DNA of 64,000 bases from AP-15 sp963845735 (GCA_963845735.1 CAWJTR010000018.1:186001-250000); one strand, 5' to 3'; shown: positions 9,686-19,398, counted from the stretch's first letter. The notes: generated by a model not told the origin, from the letters alone. A program made the numbers and translations.

Positions 9686-11017
9686 ATGCAACGAACACGT
9701 GTAACGCTTTTGCAATGCCTTCTTTACGCCATAACAGGTCTCGCCGCGATGAGCGGGATGCGGGCCTCGGCCGCGACCTTATGCGTCAATCAAAATCCCA
9801 AATCGGGTTGTCCGTATACGACGATCGGCGCCGCGGTCGCGGCCGCCGCCTCCGGGGACACGATCAACGTCGCCCCCGGCCGCTATGCCGAAGACGTGCA
9901 TATCACCCAACCGGTCTCGCTGATCGGGGCCGGCGCACAATGGACGATCATCAATGCCAAGGGCCTGTCGAACGGCATCTTTATCGACGGCATCAACGGC
10001 GCCGCGACGATCACCCCCGGCGCCAATACGCTGACCAATGTGACGGTCACCGGGTTTACCGTGCAAAATGCCAATTTCGAGGGAATTCTGGCGCTCAATG
10101 CCTCCAATGTCACGTTGTGGAGCAATCTGGTCGCCGGCAACGACCGCGCGCTCGACGTCGCGAACAGCCTCTGTCCCGGTATCCCCGCCTTCGAGACGCA
10201 AGAGGGCGACGATTGCGGCGAAGGTATCCATCTGATCGCTGTCGATCATTCCACTATTGCCAATAATACCGCACAAAACAACGCTGGAGGAATTCTGCTC
10301 AGCGACGAAACCGGACCGACCAACGCCAACGTTATTCAACAAAACTTGGCTCGGGACAACGTCTTCGATTGCGGCATCACGCTTGCATCGCATATGCCGG
10401 CTCCGATCACCGGCTCTCCGCTGCCGCCGCCTTTTGGCGTATTCGACAACACGGTCGCCAACAACAAGGCTACCGGGAACGGCACCGCGGCCCCGGGTGG
10501 AGCGGGGGTGGGCCTGTACGCCCCGGGACCGCTTAACGCGACCTACGGCAATGTCGTGGTCGGCAACAGCTTGACCAAAAACGGCCTACCCGGCGTCGCT
10601 ATCCACAACCACGCACCGACGAACAACATCAAGCTCAGCGACAATGTAGTCACCGGAAACACAATCTCCGGCAACGGCCCCGACCCTGATGTGCCGACCT
10701 CGGTTCCGACTGGCATCAGCCTGCTGGGGGTCTCTCCAGTCACCGGCACCCTGATCACGCTCAATCAGATCAGCGACGAGTTAATCGACATCGCGATCAG
10801 CAACTCGCCGAGTGCCGGCGTCTCCGTCCACCTCAACAATCTCGTCGGCAAGCAGATCGGTGTCGACAATTTGGGCGCCGGCTCGGTTGATGCGACCGAG
10901 AATTGGTGGGGGTGCGCGAAAGGTCCGGGCGCGCGCGGCTGCACTACGGTGTCGGGCGCCAACGTCACCGCGACGCCATTCCTAACCCAGCCCGTCCAAT
11001 CAGCGGGGACCAACTAG
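9686..11017 (+). CDS. secreted right-handed parallel beta-helix protein
   Basis: 443 residues with a signal peptide (basic MQRTR, then a hydrophobic stretch ending at RASAA). The rest is an array of short beta-coil repeats rich in Asn, Gly, Val and Thr (such as NVTVTGFTVQNANFEGI, NTAQNNAGGILLSD, NVVVGNSLTKNGLPGVAI), the hallmark of NosD/pectate-lyase-like beta-helices. The C-terminus ATENWWGCAKGPGARG is a common closing motif of this fold. No catalytic residues of a known polysaccharide lyase were identified, so its activity (glycan cleavage, adhesion or scaffold) is open. The upstream 60 bases are much richer in A and T than the surroundings, which may mark a promoter or recent acquisition. 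The ATG has AAGGTG a few bases upstream. Confidence 0.8.
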   Translation: MQRTRVTLLQCLLYAITGLAAMSGMRASAATLCVNQNPKSGCPYTTIGAAVAAAASGDTINVAPGRYAEDVHITQPVSLIGAGAQWTIINAKGLSNGIFIDGINGAATITPGANTLTNVTVTGFTVQNANFEGILALNASNVTLWSNLVAGNDRALDVANSLCPGIPAFETQEGDDCGEGIHLIAVDHSTIANNTAQNNAGGILLSDETGPTNANVIQQNLARDNVFDCGITLASHMPAPITGSPLPPPFGVFDNTVANNKATGNGTAAPGGAGVGLYAPGPLNATYGNVVVGNSLTKNGLPGVAIHNHAPTNNIKLSDNVVTGNTISGNGPDPDVPTSVPTGISLLGVSPVTGTLITLNQISDELIDIAISNSPSAGVSVHLNNLVGKQIGVDNLGAGSVDATENWWGCAKGPGARGCTTVSGANVTATPFLTQPVQSAGTN

Positions 11018-11030
11018 CCGCCGAACCCGC

Positions 11031-11055
11031 CCGGCTGGCCCGCGTGGTCAGCCGG
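11031..11055. terminator. bidirectional hairpin between convergent genes
   Basis: Seven-base arms CCGGCTG and CAGCCGG around an 11-base loop, in the 58-base gap between the beta-helix gene (plus) and the amidohydrolase gene (minus). The position suits a shared terminator. No T-run follows, so intrinsic activity is uncertain. Confidence 0.4.
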
Positions 11056-11075
11056 CCGGGAGGGCTGGAGCGCGA

Positions 11076-12188
11076 CTACGCCGCGAAGCCGTAGAGCCGG
11101 GCGGCGTTGCCGCGGGTGATCTTGAAGCGGTCCTCGGCGCTGGCATCCTTGAAGTCGCGCGCCACGACCTCCTGCGAATGCGGCCAGGTCGACGCCTGGT
11201 GCGGATAGTCGGACGACCACATCATCCGGTCGACGCCAATGAAGTTGCGGTTGGCGACGCCGACGAAGTCGTCGATGTAGGTGGCCCACATCTGGCGCCG
11301 GAAGTACTCGCTGGGCTTCAGCTTGTTGGTGAAACCGGCGGCGATGCGCTGGCGCTCGAAGGCGCGATCCATGCGCTGCAGATAATAGGGCAGCCAGCCG
11401 ATATTGTTCTCCGCCGAGACGATTTGCAGCTCCGGAAACCGATCGAGCACGCCGGAGAAGATCAGCACGCTGAACGACTTCTCGACCTCGTGCGACAGCA
11501 CGGTCGCGCGCATGTAGCGCTCGCCCCAATTAAATTGGCTTTCCATCCCCATGCCGGTGATCGCGTGCAGGCTGACCGGCATGCGCAATTCCTGGGCGGC
11601 CGCCCAGAACGGATCGTAGATGTCCGAGCTGTAGGGACGGTCGTCGGGCGGCGAGCACCAGATCATCGCCCCTTTGAGCCCCATTTTGGCGCAGCGTTCG
11701 AGCTCGCGGGCGCCGGCCTTGGGGTCGTACAGCGAGATCATCGGCAGCCCGGCCATGTGTTTCGGGTCGTAGCTGACAAATTCGGCGAGCCAGTCGTTGT
11801 AAACGCGGAAGCAGTCGGCCTGCAGCCCGGGGTCCTTCAGCCAGAAGATCCGGAACCCCAGGGTTGTGTAGAGCACGTCGGCCTCAACACCGTCGGCTGC
11901 ATTGTCCTTGACCCGCTCGGCCGGGTCCCAGCCACCCGGCCGGGCGTCGGCGTAGGTCGCCTTGGTCAGGAATTCCTTCAGTTCCTCGGGGCTCTTACCC
12001 GCGCCAAGGCCGATCCCGATCGGATGCAGCGGAAAGCCCTCGTAATAGAAGTACGCGCCTTCCTTGCCGGGCGGATTGACCATCAGGTGGGGCGCCCGCT
12101 CGCGGTATTTTTGATCGACTCGCTCGGCCCATAAATCCGGTGGTTCGCTGACGTGCGAATCGGCCGAGATCAGCTTGTAATCCGCCAT
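11076..12188 (-). CDS. amidohydrolase-2 family metal-dependent hydrolase
   Basis: TIM-barrel metal hydrolase of 370 residues (amidohydrolase_2, the family of aminocarboxymuconate semialdehyde decarboxylase and related decarboxylases). The N-terminal metal site is ADSHVSEPPDLW, with DxH in place of the stricter HxH. A central histidine lies in SLHAITGMG, and the C-terminal aspartate is in MMWSSDYPHQASTWPHS. The reaction could be hydrolysis or decarboxylation of an aromatic or ring-opened acid; the sequence does not say which. The ATG at 12188 is preferred over a GTG six bases earlier because GGAGGGAGGG lies just upstream. It is a single gene, convergent with the beta-helix gene and divergent from the CBS gene. 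Confidence 0.85.
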   Translation of the reverse strand: MADYKLISADSHVSEPPDLWAERVDQKYRERAPHLMVNPPGKEGAYFYYEGFPLHPIGIGLGAGKSPEELKEFLTKATYADARPGGWDPAERVKDNAADGVEADVLYTTLGFRIFWLKDPGLQADCFRVYNDWLAEFVSYDPKHMAGLPMISLYDPKAGARELERCAKMGLKGAMIWCSPPDDRPYSSDIYDPFWAAAQELRMPVSLHAITGMGMESQFNWGERYMRATVLSHEVEKSFSVLIFSGVLDRFPELQIVSAENNIGWLPYYLQRMDRAFERQRIAAGFTNKLKPSEYFRRQMWATYIDDFVGVANRNFIGVDRMMWSSDYPHQASTWPHSQEVVARDFKDASAEDRFKITRGNAARLYGFAA

Positions 12189-12523
12189 CTTCACCCTCCC
12201 TCCAAAGGCCTTGCCGCTGTGTCTAGGGGGCTCAAGCTCGGGGCGCCTGTCGCCTTAAACTACGATAGATCAGTATCCGGCGTTGCGTCCAGGCCCCGGC
12301 AGGCGAAAGCGGTTGAGCTGGGGCGAATTTGGGCTGGACCAGGGCTCATTTATTCAGTTCAAACAGGTGCAAAAGCGATGATCCCGACACGACGTCTGAT
12401 GTGCGTCAATGCCGTCAGGGCGGTGGGGGCGAATGGATGGCGGCGCGTCAGTGTCATCCTCGGGTCAGCGGCTCTGGCGCGGAAGTGACGAAACGACGGA
12501 AGCGGCAGAGGAGTTCGGTGCGA
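12189..12523. other. intergenic region between divergent amidohydrolase and CBS genes
   Basis: About 335 bases. It must hold the promoters of both flanking genes, but I see no clear -35/-10 pair, operator or RNA structure. Short open frames here look like chance. Confidence 0.5.
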
Positions 12524-13534
12524 ATGAAGGCACGCGATGTGATGACCACGGATGTCGCGACGGCGAACCCCGATACGCCGACCCGCGATATCGCCGCGCT
12601 GCTGCTGAGGAGAGGGATCAGCGCGGTCCCGATCGTCGATGCCGGCGGTGCGCCGATCGGCATGGTCAGCGAGGGTGACCTGGTGGGCCGCGACGACGAC
12701 GCCCGCGAGGCTCGACGCGACTGGTGGCTGGCGCTGTTGGCCGAGGGGAACCCGCTCCACGAAGATTTTCTCGCCAACCTGCGCACACCCGAACGCCGAG
12801 CCCGCGAAATCCTGTCGGCGCCGGTGGTGACCGTCGAGGAAGACACTCCGGTCGCCGAGATCGCGCGGCTGCTGGCGGCTTACCGCATCAAACGCGTCCC
12901 GGTGGTACGCGATGGCCGCATCGTCGGCATCGTCAGCCGCGCCGATCTGTTGCGCGCTCTGGCCGCGGAGCAGCCGGAACGCGGCGCGCCCGGAGGCTCC
13001 GAGCCCAGGCACGACCTCTTTTCGTGGATCGATCATCATTTCCATCACGGCCGCGGCTCGGCGCCCGATCAGCCGACGATCCAACCTTCCGAAGCGTCGG
13101 GCGGCGAGGGTTTGCGGGTCGACGACTTCCGCGCCCTTGTCGCAGATTTCGCACATCATCAGGCACAGCATCAGGATGTTGAGCGCCGTGCGCTCGCGGA
13201 ACAGCGTCGCCAGCAAGCCAAGGAGTTGATCGAGCACCATATTTCCGACGAAAACTGGCGCACTCTGCTGCACCAGGCGCGGCTGGCGGCTGAGCACGGC
13301 GAACAGGAATTCCTGTTGCTGCGCTTTCCGGGGCAGCTGTGCAGCGACGGTGGCCGCGCGGTCAATGCGCCGGACCCGCATTGGCCGCAGACGCTGCGCG
13401 GCGAGGCCGCTGAGATGTATCTTCGCTGGGAGCGCGATCTGAAGCCCCGCGGCTTCCGTCTCGCCGCGCGCGTAGTCGACTTTCCCGGAGGGATGCCGGG
13501 TGATATCGGCCTCTTTCTGATTTGGGGAGAGTGA
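12524..13534 (+). CDS. CBS-pair protein with C-terminal domain of unknown function
   Basis: 336 residues. Residues 1 to about 150 are two CBS motifs (ARDVMTTDVATANPDTPTRD and REILSAPVVTVEEDTPVAEI), each followed by the usual VPIVD / VPVVRDGRIVGIVSRADLL strand-helix pattern. Such pairs bind adenine nucleotides and regulate an attached or partner domain. After a His-rich linker (FSWIDHHFHHGRG), the last 150 residues form a separate domain with FLLLRFPGQLCSDGGRAVN and GEAAEMYLRWERDLKPRGF. I recall that domain as a stand-alone protein in other alphaproteobacteria, but it has no known activity. GAGGAG lies about ten bases before the ATG; an in-frame GTG two codons earlier is also possible. Confidence 0.8.
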   Translation: MKARDVMTTDVATANPDTPTRDIAALLLRRGISAVPIVDAGGAPIGMVSEGDLVGRDDDAREARRDWWLALLAEGNPLHEDFLANLRTPERRAREILSAPVVTVEEDTPVAEIARLLAAYRIKRVPVVRDGRIVGIVSRADLLRALAAEQPERGAPGGSEPRHDLFSWIDHHFHHGRGSAPDQPTIQPSEASGGEGLRVDDFRALVADFAHHQAQHQDVERRALAEQRRQQAKELIEHHISDENWRTLLHQARLAAEHGEQEFLLLRFPGQLCSDGGRAVNAPDPHWPQTLRGEAAEMYLRWERDLKPRGFRLAARVVDFPGGMPGDIGLFLIWGE

Positions 13535-13606
13535 TGGCCTCGCGGCCGACCGCCGCGTCCCACCGGCCGTGCTCGATTACGGCGGCCGCAACCGGGTAAG
13601 CCGGCG

Positions 13607-14023
13607 ATGGCGTCTGCTGCCGCTGTATCGGCCGAAGCCGTTCTGGCGGCGCATGTTGCGGTCATCCTGTTTAATGTGTTCGGCTTGATCGTTGTCCCGA
13701 TCGGGGCGGCCCGCGGCTGGCGTTTCGTGCATATCGCCTGGTGGCGCGTGCTGCACGTCGCCTTGCTGGCGGCGGTTGCTGCGCAGGCGCTTGCCAGCCG
13801 CGCCTGTTTTCTGACGCTTTGGCAGAGCGATCTGGCCGGATCTGCGGCAAGCCCGACGCCGCTGATCGAGAGCTGGGTCGACCGGCTGATCTATTGGAAG
13901 CTGCCGATCTGGATCTTCGCCGCGCTCTACACGGTCGTGTTTGTCTACGCTGTTGCGCTGCTCTGGCTCGTGCCGTTGCGACGGACAAGGCAACAAAGCT
14001 CCGCGCGCGGCCGGGCGCCCTGA
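13607..14023 (+). CDS. DUF2784 family membrane protein
   Basis: 138 residues, mostly hydrophobic, with about four membrane helices (VLAAHVAVILFNVFGLIVV, WRVLHVALLAAVAAQALASR, LIYWKLPIWIFAALYTVVFV and the C-terminal stretch). The order of motifs, an early His in AAHVAVILFNVFG, a GWRFVHIAWW loop, and a Cys-Phe-Leu-Thr stretch after helix 2, matches DUF2784 as I remember it. The family has no assigned function. It lies in the inner membrane, about 70 bases after the CBS gene, and may share its transcript. The end is convergent with the KpsC gene, 38 bases apart. No strong ribosome site is seen before the ATG. Confidence 0.7.
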   Translation: MASAAAVSAEAVLAAHVAVILFNVFGLIVVPIGAARGWRFVHIAWWRVLHVALLAAVAAQALASRACFLTLWQSDLAGSAASPTPLIESWVDRLIYWKLPIWIFAALYTVVFVYAVALLWLVPLRRTRQQSSARGRAP

Positions 14024-14061
14024 ACGCGGCTTCCGTCGTCGAGGCGCGAGCCGCCAAGCCT

Positions 14062-16162
14062 CTATTTCGGGCCGGCCGCGAGCCTTGGCAGCCGCCCGCA
14101 GAGCCGGCTCCAGCCTCGCCCGGCGAGACCCTGAATCCGGCGGCCGATGACGAGCGGACCCGGCCGCCACAGTCGCGGCGTATCGAACCGCTCGAGCACG
14201 ATTTCGGGTGGGCAGGGCAGCCGGGTTACCGGATCGAGATAACGCGGGTAGAGGATCAGCGCCCCGGCGACGAGCTCCTCCAGGGTGAGTTGCCGGCCAC
14301 GGTCGACGGCCATGTCATCCACGGTCAGCCCCCAGCCGGCATAGAATGGCCGGCCGTATACAACCACCCGGAGCCGCCTCAGCAGCGCCTCGAAGCCGGC
14401 GAGCGAGGTCAGGGTGTGCAACTCGTCGATCTGGGAAAATAGCGCCGCCGTCGACCTGTCGCGGATTATCCGGTCGGCGAATTGGCCCGCCAGGCGATCG
14501 GGGATGGCGCCGATGCGATGGCCTGCCTCAACATCGGGGTGCGGCTTGTAGAGGATCAAGGCATCGGGGTTCGCCGCGCGGACGCGGGCGAGTAGATCGA
14601 GATTGCCCCGGATGTCGCCACCGCCCAGGCGCACCGAAAGATCGTCTTCGACCTGTCCCGGCACCAGAATGCGGCGGCGCGCATCGAAACGTCACAGCCC
14701 GGAAATTCGATGGCCGGCGCCGAAGCTCCCGCGAGATTGTATTTGGTGACCCCGCGCGCGACGAGCCGATCGATCAGCTTGCCCGCGCGTGCGATCAGCG
14801 CCGCATCGAATTCGGCCTCCAGCAACAATTGCTCGAGGTCGCTGCGTGCATCCGGATCATAATAGATGCCGCTTCTGTCGAGCACCAAGGATGCGGCCGG
14901 CACGAAATCGGAGCCGAGACCAACCGAACGCACGAACCCGTCTTCGACCCGGATCAGCGCGATCTTTTGCTCGGGCGGCCGCCTCGACGAGCCCGGCGGG
15001 GATGCGAGAGGCCCAGACCGCGATGGCCCCGCCCGAGCCGGCGCCCGCCGCGCTAAGCGCACGCTTCGTGGTGCGGCGAAATACCGGCGTCCCGACTGTT
15101 GACCGAAAGAACTCGGCGACTCGGCGGCGCTTCCAGAACGACATTCCGACCAGGACGGCGACGTGCCGATTGGTGCTCTCGATTTTTCGCCATTCGGCAA
15201 GGATCGACAGTATCTGCTCGAAGGTCGACGCGGTTTTGCGATACGGATCGAGGTAGCGGGTCGCAACCAGGCAGGCGCCGGCAAAGATCTGGTCGACGGT
15301 TCGCCGGACCGGCCGCCGCGAGACCCGCGCGTCGTCGGCGGTGACGCCCCAACCGGAATAGAACGAATCGTCGAAGCATCGCACCGCACGGCCGGCGAGC
15401 AGGGCGAGAAAGCCGGTCTCACCGCCCGCGGCATAGACGCGTTCTGCGCGTGCGATCGCCGCCCAAGGGTCGACCGGCCGGGTGATGACGCTGCTGCCGC
15501 GCGAGGTGGCGTCGGCCAAAACATCGCGCGGGGCGACGTGGTCGGAGGTCAGGATCATGACCTTTTGCGGCGGGTTCTCCGTCAGCGCCGCTGCGAGCAT
15601 CATGCGCAGCACCGCGGCGGAAGGCGGCGGCCCAGTTCCCCCCGCATCGACGAGCGCGATGCCATCGCCAGACGGAAACTCGCCGGGTTGCCACCACGCG
15701 CCGCCGACTTGCCGCGAGACCAGCTCACTGCCGCCCCGCGGCGGCGCGCGCGAGGAGGTCCGCCGTCTCCCAACCCCGGGTCGCCAGCACCCGGTCGGCG
15801 CACAGGATGTCAGCCGGCGAGCCCGGTCCGCGCATGGCAGCCGCGGTCACGCTTAGCACCGGAGGGAGGCCACCGCGCCACGGCGGAGCCCGCAGCAGAC
15901 CGTGGTCGAAAGCGATGACGGGAATGCCGAGCGCCGCCGCGCGCTTCCGCATCCGCCGCTGATGTCGCGAGCCAATCCAGGCGCCGAGGCCGGCGAGTGC
16001 CCCGCTATTCGAGAACTCGGGAAACAGCGCAGCCAGCGCGGCAGCGTCCAGCGGGCCGCCGCGCGCCTCCAATTGTCCTAGCCCGATCGCCGCCCCGCCA
16101 GGCCCGGCGCCGTACTCATGTGACGTCGACGGATCAGGCGAGCCGAGATCAGGCTGCGTCAT
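14062..16162 (-). CDS. KpsC-like capsular polysaccharide beta-Kdo transferase (three frameshifts)
   Basis: About 700 residues with the two-module layout of KpsC, the cytoplasmic enzyme that adds beta-linked Kdo residues to the lipid anchor of group 2 type capsules. The C-terminal module is well conserved: VEDGFVRSVGLGSDFVPAAS, SGIYYDPDARSDLEQLL, ILVPGQVEDD, YKPHPDVEAGHR and HTLTSLAGFEALL. The N-terminal module is recognisable by order and by GFLALLAGRAVRCFDDSFYS and GWGVTADD. However, its early motif is eroded (FDHGLLRAPPWRGG), and the position matching KPHPD reads ILTSDHV. Frame breaks lie near 15735 (in a C run), 14975 and 14690. The ATG at 16162 is the first good start. No other capsule gene is nearby. 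Confidence 0.75.
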
Positions 16163-16524
16163 GCCAGCGACTCGATTGGAGACCACGAAGCGGCGTCGAT
16201 TTTGTCGCCGCAAAAGTCAACAGCTACGGCAGCGCTGTCTACGAAAAATACGTGGCGATCCTGATCGCCCACCGGCGTTGTCGCCGTTGCCGGGCTCGGC
16301 GGCTCGGAAAACCGGGTGTTTCAAAGCCCAGGGGGTTGCGTAGGCTTCAAACTCTTCTGAACGGGACCCGAGCGGGAGGGGCGGAGCTTCGCCACTTATG
16401 GCGGTGTCTATCGGGACGGCCCGCGATGCTGAAACCGCCCGGGCTCGTGTCGTGCGCGACAGCGCGGCGCGAGGCCTAGATCCGGTGAGCGGCGAGCGCC
16501 GCTCAACGGATCCCGGTTCGCCGG
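16163..16524. other. intergenic region between KpsC-like and VOC genes
   Basis: About 360 bases without a convincing gene. It contains a GGCGGAGCTTCGCC string near 16380 related to the hairpin at 5194-5212, and the hairpin at 16487-16504. No other signal is seen. Confidence 0.5.
16487..16504 (-). terminator. candidate terminator hairpin after the VOC gene
   Basis: Perfect seven-base arms GAGCGGC and GCCGCTC with a four-base loop, 20-40 bases past the stop of the VOC gene that ends at 16525. No T-run, so it may instead be an RNA-protecting hairpin. Confidence 0.35.
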
Positions 16525-17004
16525 TTATTCCGCGGCTTCTTTTTCCGCGACCGGCGTCAAATCGTAGCGTTGCATCGCAAAGCTGATCGCTTCGTTCCAG
16601 CCGCGGCTGCGAATATCGATCTGGACCTCATCGGGACCCAGATACTTCAGGTTGACCGCGTCGCCCATCGGCGTCATCTCGGATCTTTCGGTCTTCGGGA
16701 TGGGAACGGGCGAAAAATTCGCGTCTCTCAGAGACTTGGCGGTTGCTTGTTCGTCGTCTACATAAAATCCGATGTGGTGAATGCCGCGCAAGTCGGAAGT
16801 CTGTCCCGGACCGAGCTTTGGCGCCCCGGCCTCGCCATATTTCAGAATAGCGAAATAAATGTAACCGTCGCTGAGCCAGACACCCTTTTCACCGGTGTCG
16901 CCCGGGCGGCGGTACAGCTCGGTCAGACCGAAGTGTTCCTTGTAGAATTCCGCGGTCTTCGCGGGATCGTCAGTCACGAGTGCGATATGCCTGATGCGAG
17001 CCAT
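16525..17004 (-). CDS. VOC (glyoxalase/dioxygenase superfamily) protein
   Basis: 159 residues with the paired beta-alpha-beta-beta-beta units of the vicinal oxygen chelate fold. The first unit starts MARIRHIALVTDDPAKTAEF, with the metal-ligand histidine in RHIAL. The second starts RGIHHIGFYVDDEQATAKSL and reaches GPDEVQIDIRSRGW, where the usual last ligand glutamate would be in EVQID. Lyase, epimerase and dioxygenase activities share this fold, so the reaction is not known. AGGGAGAAAGCAG lies directly before the ATG at 17004. A second VOC gene begins upstream in the same direction about 240 bases away; they may be related in role. Confidence 0.8.
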   Translation of the reverse strand: MARIRHIALVTDDPAKTAEFYKEHFGLTELYRRPGDTGEKGVWLSDGYIYFAILKYGEAGAPKLGPGQTSDLRGIHHIGFYVDDEQATAKSLRDANFSPVPIPKTERSEMTPMGDAVNLKYLGPDEVQIDIRSRGWNEAISFAMQRYDLTPVAEKEAAE

Positions 17005-17240
17005 CTGCTTTCTCCCTAAGTTCCTGCACTTGTCGGCAGCGCAGATCCTGCTGTGTAGGCTCTCCAACGCGTGACCGTCAAGAGAACCCCCTCGAATTGG
17101 TGACCACTGCGCGATGAGCTGGACCCCGGGCGAGCGGCGCGCCCATGCTCGGCGGCGAGGCCAACGCATTGACCAGGGCGAATTGGCCCTCGGCGGGGAC
17201 CGACCGCGCCTAGGCGAACCGGCTACCTTTCTGCCGATAC

Positions 17241-17843
17241 TTACTCGGCCGGGACCGCGGCTGCTTGCGGCTTGCCGAAACTCGGGGTGTCGGTGCGGTC
17301 GACCAGCGCTTCGGGGCCCTCGCTCGGCAAGTTTTCAGCCCAATTGATCGCGCCGTCGATGTCGCCTTCCCACATTTCGCGCGGCAGCTCGTAGAGGAAC
17401 TCGACGCCATAGCCGTTGGGATCGTTGATGTAGACGCTGTGCGTGACCCCATGGTTTACGCGCCAATTGAACTTGACCCCACGGCTCTGCAGAAAGGCCA
17501 ATTGCTTCAGCCAGGCTTCGCGGTTCGCCATGGTCAGCGCCACATGGTTGATCGCGACCCGGCCGTCGGACAGCACCCATTCGGCCGGCGCCGGCAGGTT
17601 CGGGCTCTCGACCAAGGCAACGTCGTGATGGGTCAGCTTGCCGCTGTGGTCGCCGCTGTAAAAGCGCATCTTGGGCGGGTTCGGTCGGTCCGCGCGAGGG
17701 TGCAGCTCGCCGACCTGCTTCAGGCCGACGATCTCGGTCCAGAACCGGTGCGATTCCTCGATGTCGCGGACGTTCAGCACCAGATGATTGATGCCCGAAG
17801 GCGTTACCGCCTGGGCGGGGGCGTCGAAATTCTGCTCGGCCAT
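17241..17843 (-). CDS. VOC protein, extradiol-dioxygenase-like
   Basis: 200 residues of the vicinal oxygen chelate superfamily, in the branch of catechol 2,3-dioxygenase-like proteins. The expected 2-His-1-Glu metal set is visible: His in GINHLVLNVRDIEESHRF (about residue 19), His in VAINHVALTM (about 98) and Glu in DPNGYGVEFLYEL (about 150). The spacing between units and the SVYINDPNGYGVEF strand resemble type I extradiol dioxygenases, so ring cleavage of a catechol is plausible but not shown. The ATG at 17843 is preceded by GGAGTG. The C-terminal 40 residues (ENLPSEGPEALVDRTDTPSF) are an extra tail. It faces away from the LIV-type importer genes. Confidence 0.8.
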   Translation of the reverse strand: MAEQNFDAPAQAVTPSGINHLVLNVRDIEESHRFWTEIVGLKQVGELHPRADRPNPPKMRFYSGDHSGKLTHHDVALVESPNLPAPAEWVLSDGRVAINHVALTMANREAWLKQLAFLQSRGVKFNWRVNHGVTHSVYINDPNGYGVEFLYELPREMWEGDIDGAINWAENLPSEGPEALVDRTDTPSFGKPQAAAVPAE

Positions 17844-18151
17844 CGTCGCACTCCAAAGTTGCGCGCGATATTTGTTACTCCGACGCACCCTAGCGCGCAA
17901 GCACTTGGGCTATGACCAGGACGCCCGACGGCGGCGCCTCTTGGCCGAAATCATCCGGTTCGAGCCGATGGCGCGGTTACGCGAGCGGCTGCGCCGCGAC
18001 CGGATGTCTCCGTCAAATCGGGGGCCGATGAAACAGAGGAGGCTGATCCGCGGCGCAATATCGGGTAAAGTCGGTTTTTCGCCGCAGCGCCGAGGGGTCG
18101 GCACGGCATTTGCCGGGGCAGCGGTCGAAGCTCGAAACGGGGAGGTCGAAG
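17844..18151. other. intergenic region between VOC and LIV importer genes
   Basis: About 308 bases between divergent genes, so both promoters should be here. No convincing promoter, operator or attenuator was seen; a GGGGAGG ribosome site for the binding protein lies at its right end. Confidence 0.5.
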
Positions 18152-19398
18152 ATGCTATCGCGCCGCTCTTTGCTCATCAGTTTGTCGACAACCGCCTTGG
18201 TCGGCGTTTTGGCCGGGCGGTCGGGACCAAGTTTTGCCGCCGACAAGACCGTCAAAATCGGCATTAGTCTGCCGTTTACCGGAGCCGACGCGCATGATGC
18301 CGAGCTGATCAAGGACGGCGCCATGCTGGCGATCGATGAAGCCAACGCGGCGGGCGGCGTTGCCGGCTACAAGATCGAGGTCTTGCAGCTCGACGACGGC
18401 ACCGCGACCGCCGGGCAGTATGATCCGGCGCAAGCAGCGACCAACGCGCGCAAGATGGTGTCGGACGATTCGGTCGTGGCCGCGATCGGGCCGCAGATGA
18501 GCGGCTCGGGCAAGGCGATGTCGCCGATCCTAAGCCAGGGCGATCTCGCGACGATCACGCCGAGCTCGACCAATCCCGACATCACCGACCCGAAATTCGC
18601 TGCGCAATATCGGCCCGGCGGAAAGGCGATCTATTTCCGCACGGTCACTACCGACGCTTTCCAGGGGCCGAACATGGCGAACTATTTCGCCGATACGCTC
18701 AAGGTAAAGTCGGTCTATGTGCTCGATGACAGCGGCGCCTATGGGGTCGGCCTCGCCGACGCATTCGAGGCGCAAGCCAAGAAGCGCGGCATCAAGGTGC
18801 TCGGGCGCGATCAGCTGAACCCGAAAGAGGCGGATTACACGACGACCTTGACCAAGATAAAGGCGCTTAATCCCGACTCGCTCTATTACGGCGGCGTGGC
18901 GCAGGCCGGGGTCAAGGTGGTCAAGCAATCCTACGATATCGTTCCCGACATCATCAAAAGCGGCGGCGACGGGGTTTACGGCGCCGAGATCCTGAAGGGC
19001 GCCGGCTTCCCGGCAGCGCAGGGATGGTACGCGACGACCGCATCGCCGAACATGGTCGAAAATCCCGATGCGGCGCCGATGATCGAGCGCTTCGTCAAGA
19101 AATACGGCACGCAACCCGACAACTACTCGATCACCGCCTACGATGCCGCGCTCTGGTCATTCTCGACGCGATCAAAACCGTCGCTGCTTCGGGCAAGGAT
19201 GTCACCCGCGATGCGATGCGCGACGCGATCCAGCAATCGCACGTCAAGACCTTGCAGGGCGAGGTCAGCTTCGACGCCAATGGCGATATCGAGAACCGGG
19301 TGGTCAGCGTCTTCCGGATTACCCGGAACGACAAGTATCCGCTCGACGACGTCCTCCACCAGTACAAGTATCTTGGGGTGGCGCCCGCGAGCTCGTGA
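18152..19398 (+). CDS. branched-chain amino acid-type ABC transporter, periplasmic binding protein (frameshifted)
   Basis: Binding protein of the LIV (HAAT) importer family, about 415 residues, exported to the periplasm. The start MLSRRSLLISLSTTALVGVL, with the signal ending near SFAADKTVKIG, includes a twin-arginine-like SRRSLL. IGISLPFTGADAHDAELIKD is the classic Peripla_BP_6 opening, and VVAAIGPQMSGSG and TTLTKIKALNPDSLYYGG follow. The frame breaks near 19155 (IKTVAASGKDVTRDAMRDA lies in the new frame) and the protein ends at 19398. The ATG at 18152 has GGGGAGG about nine bases upstream. It heads a four-gene importer cluster. The ligand may be an amino acid, amide or aromatic acid; the fold alone does not tell. 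Confidence 0.9.
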
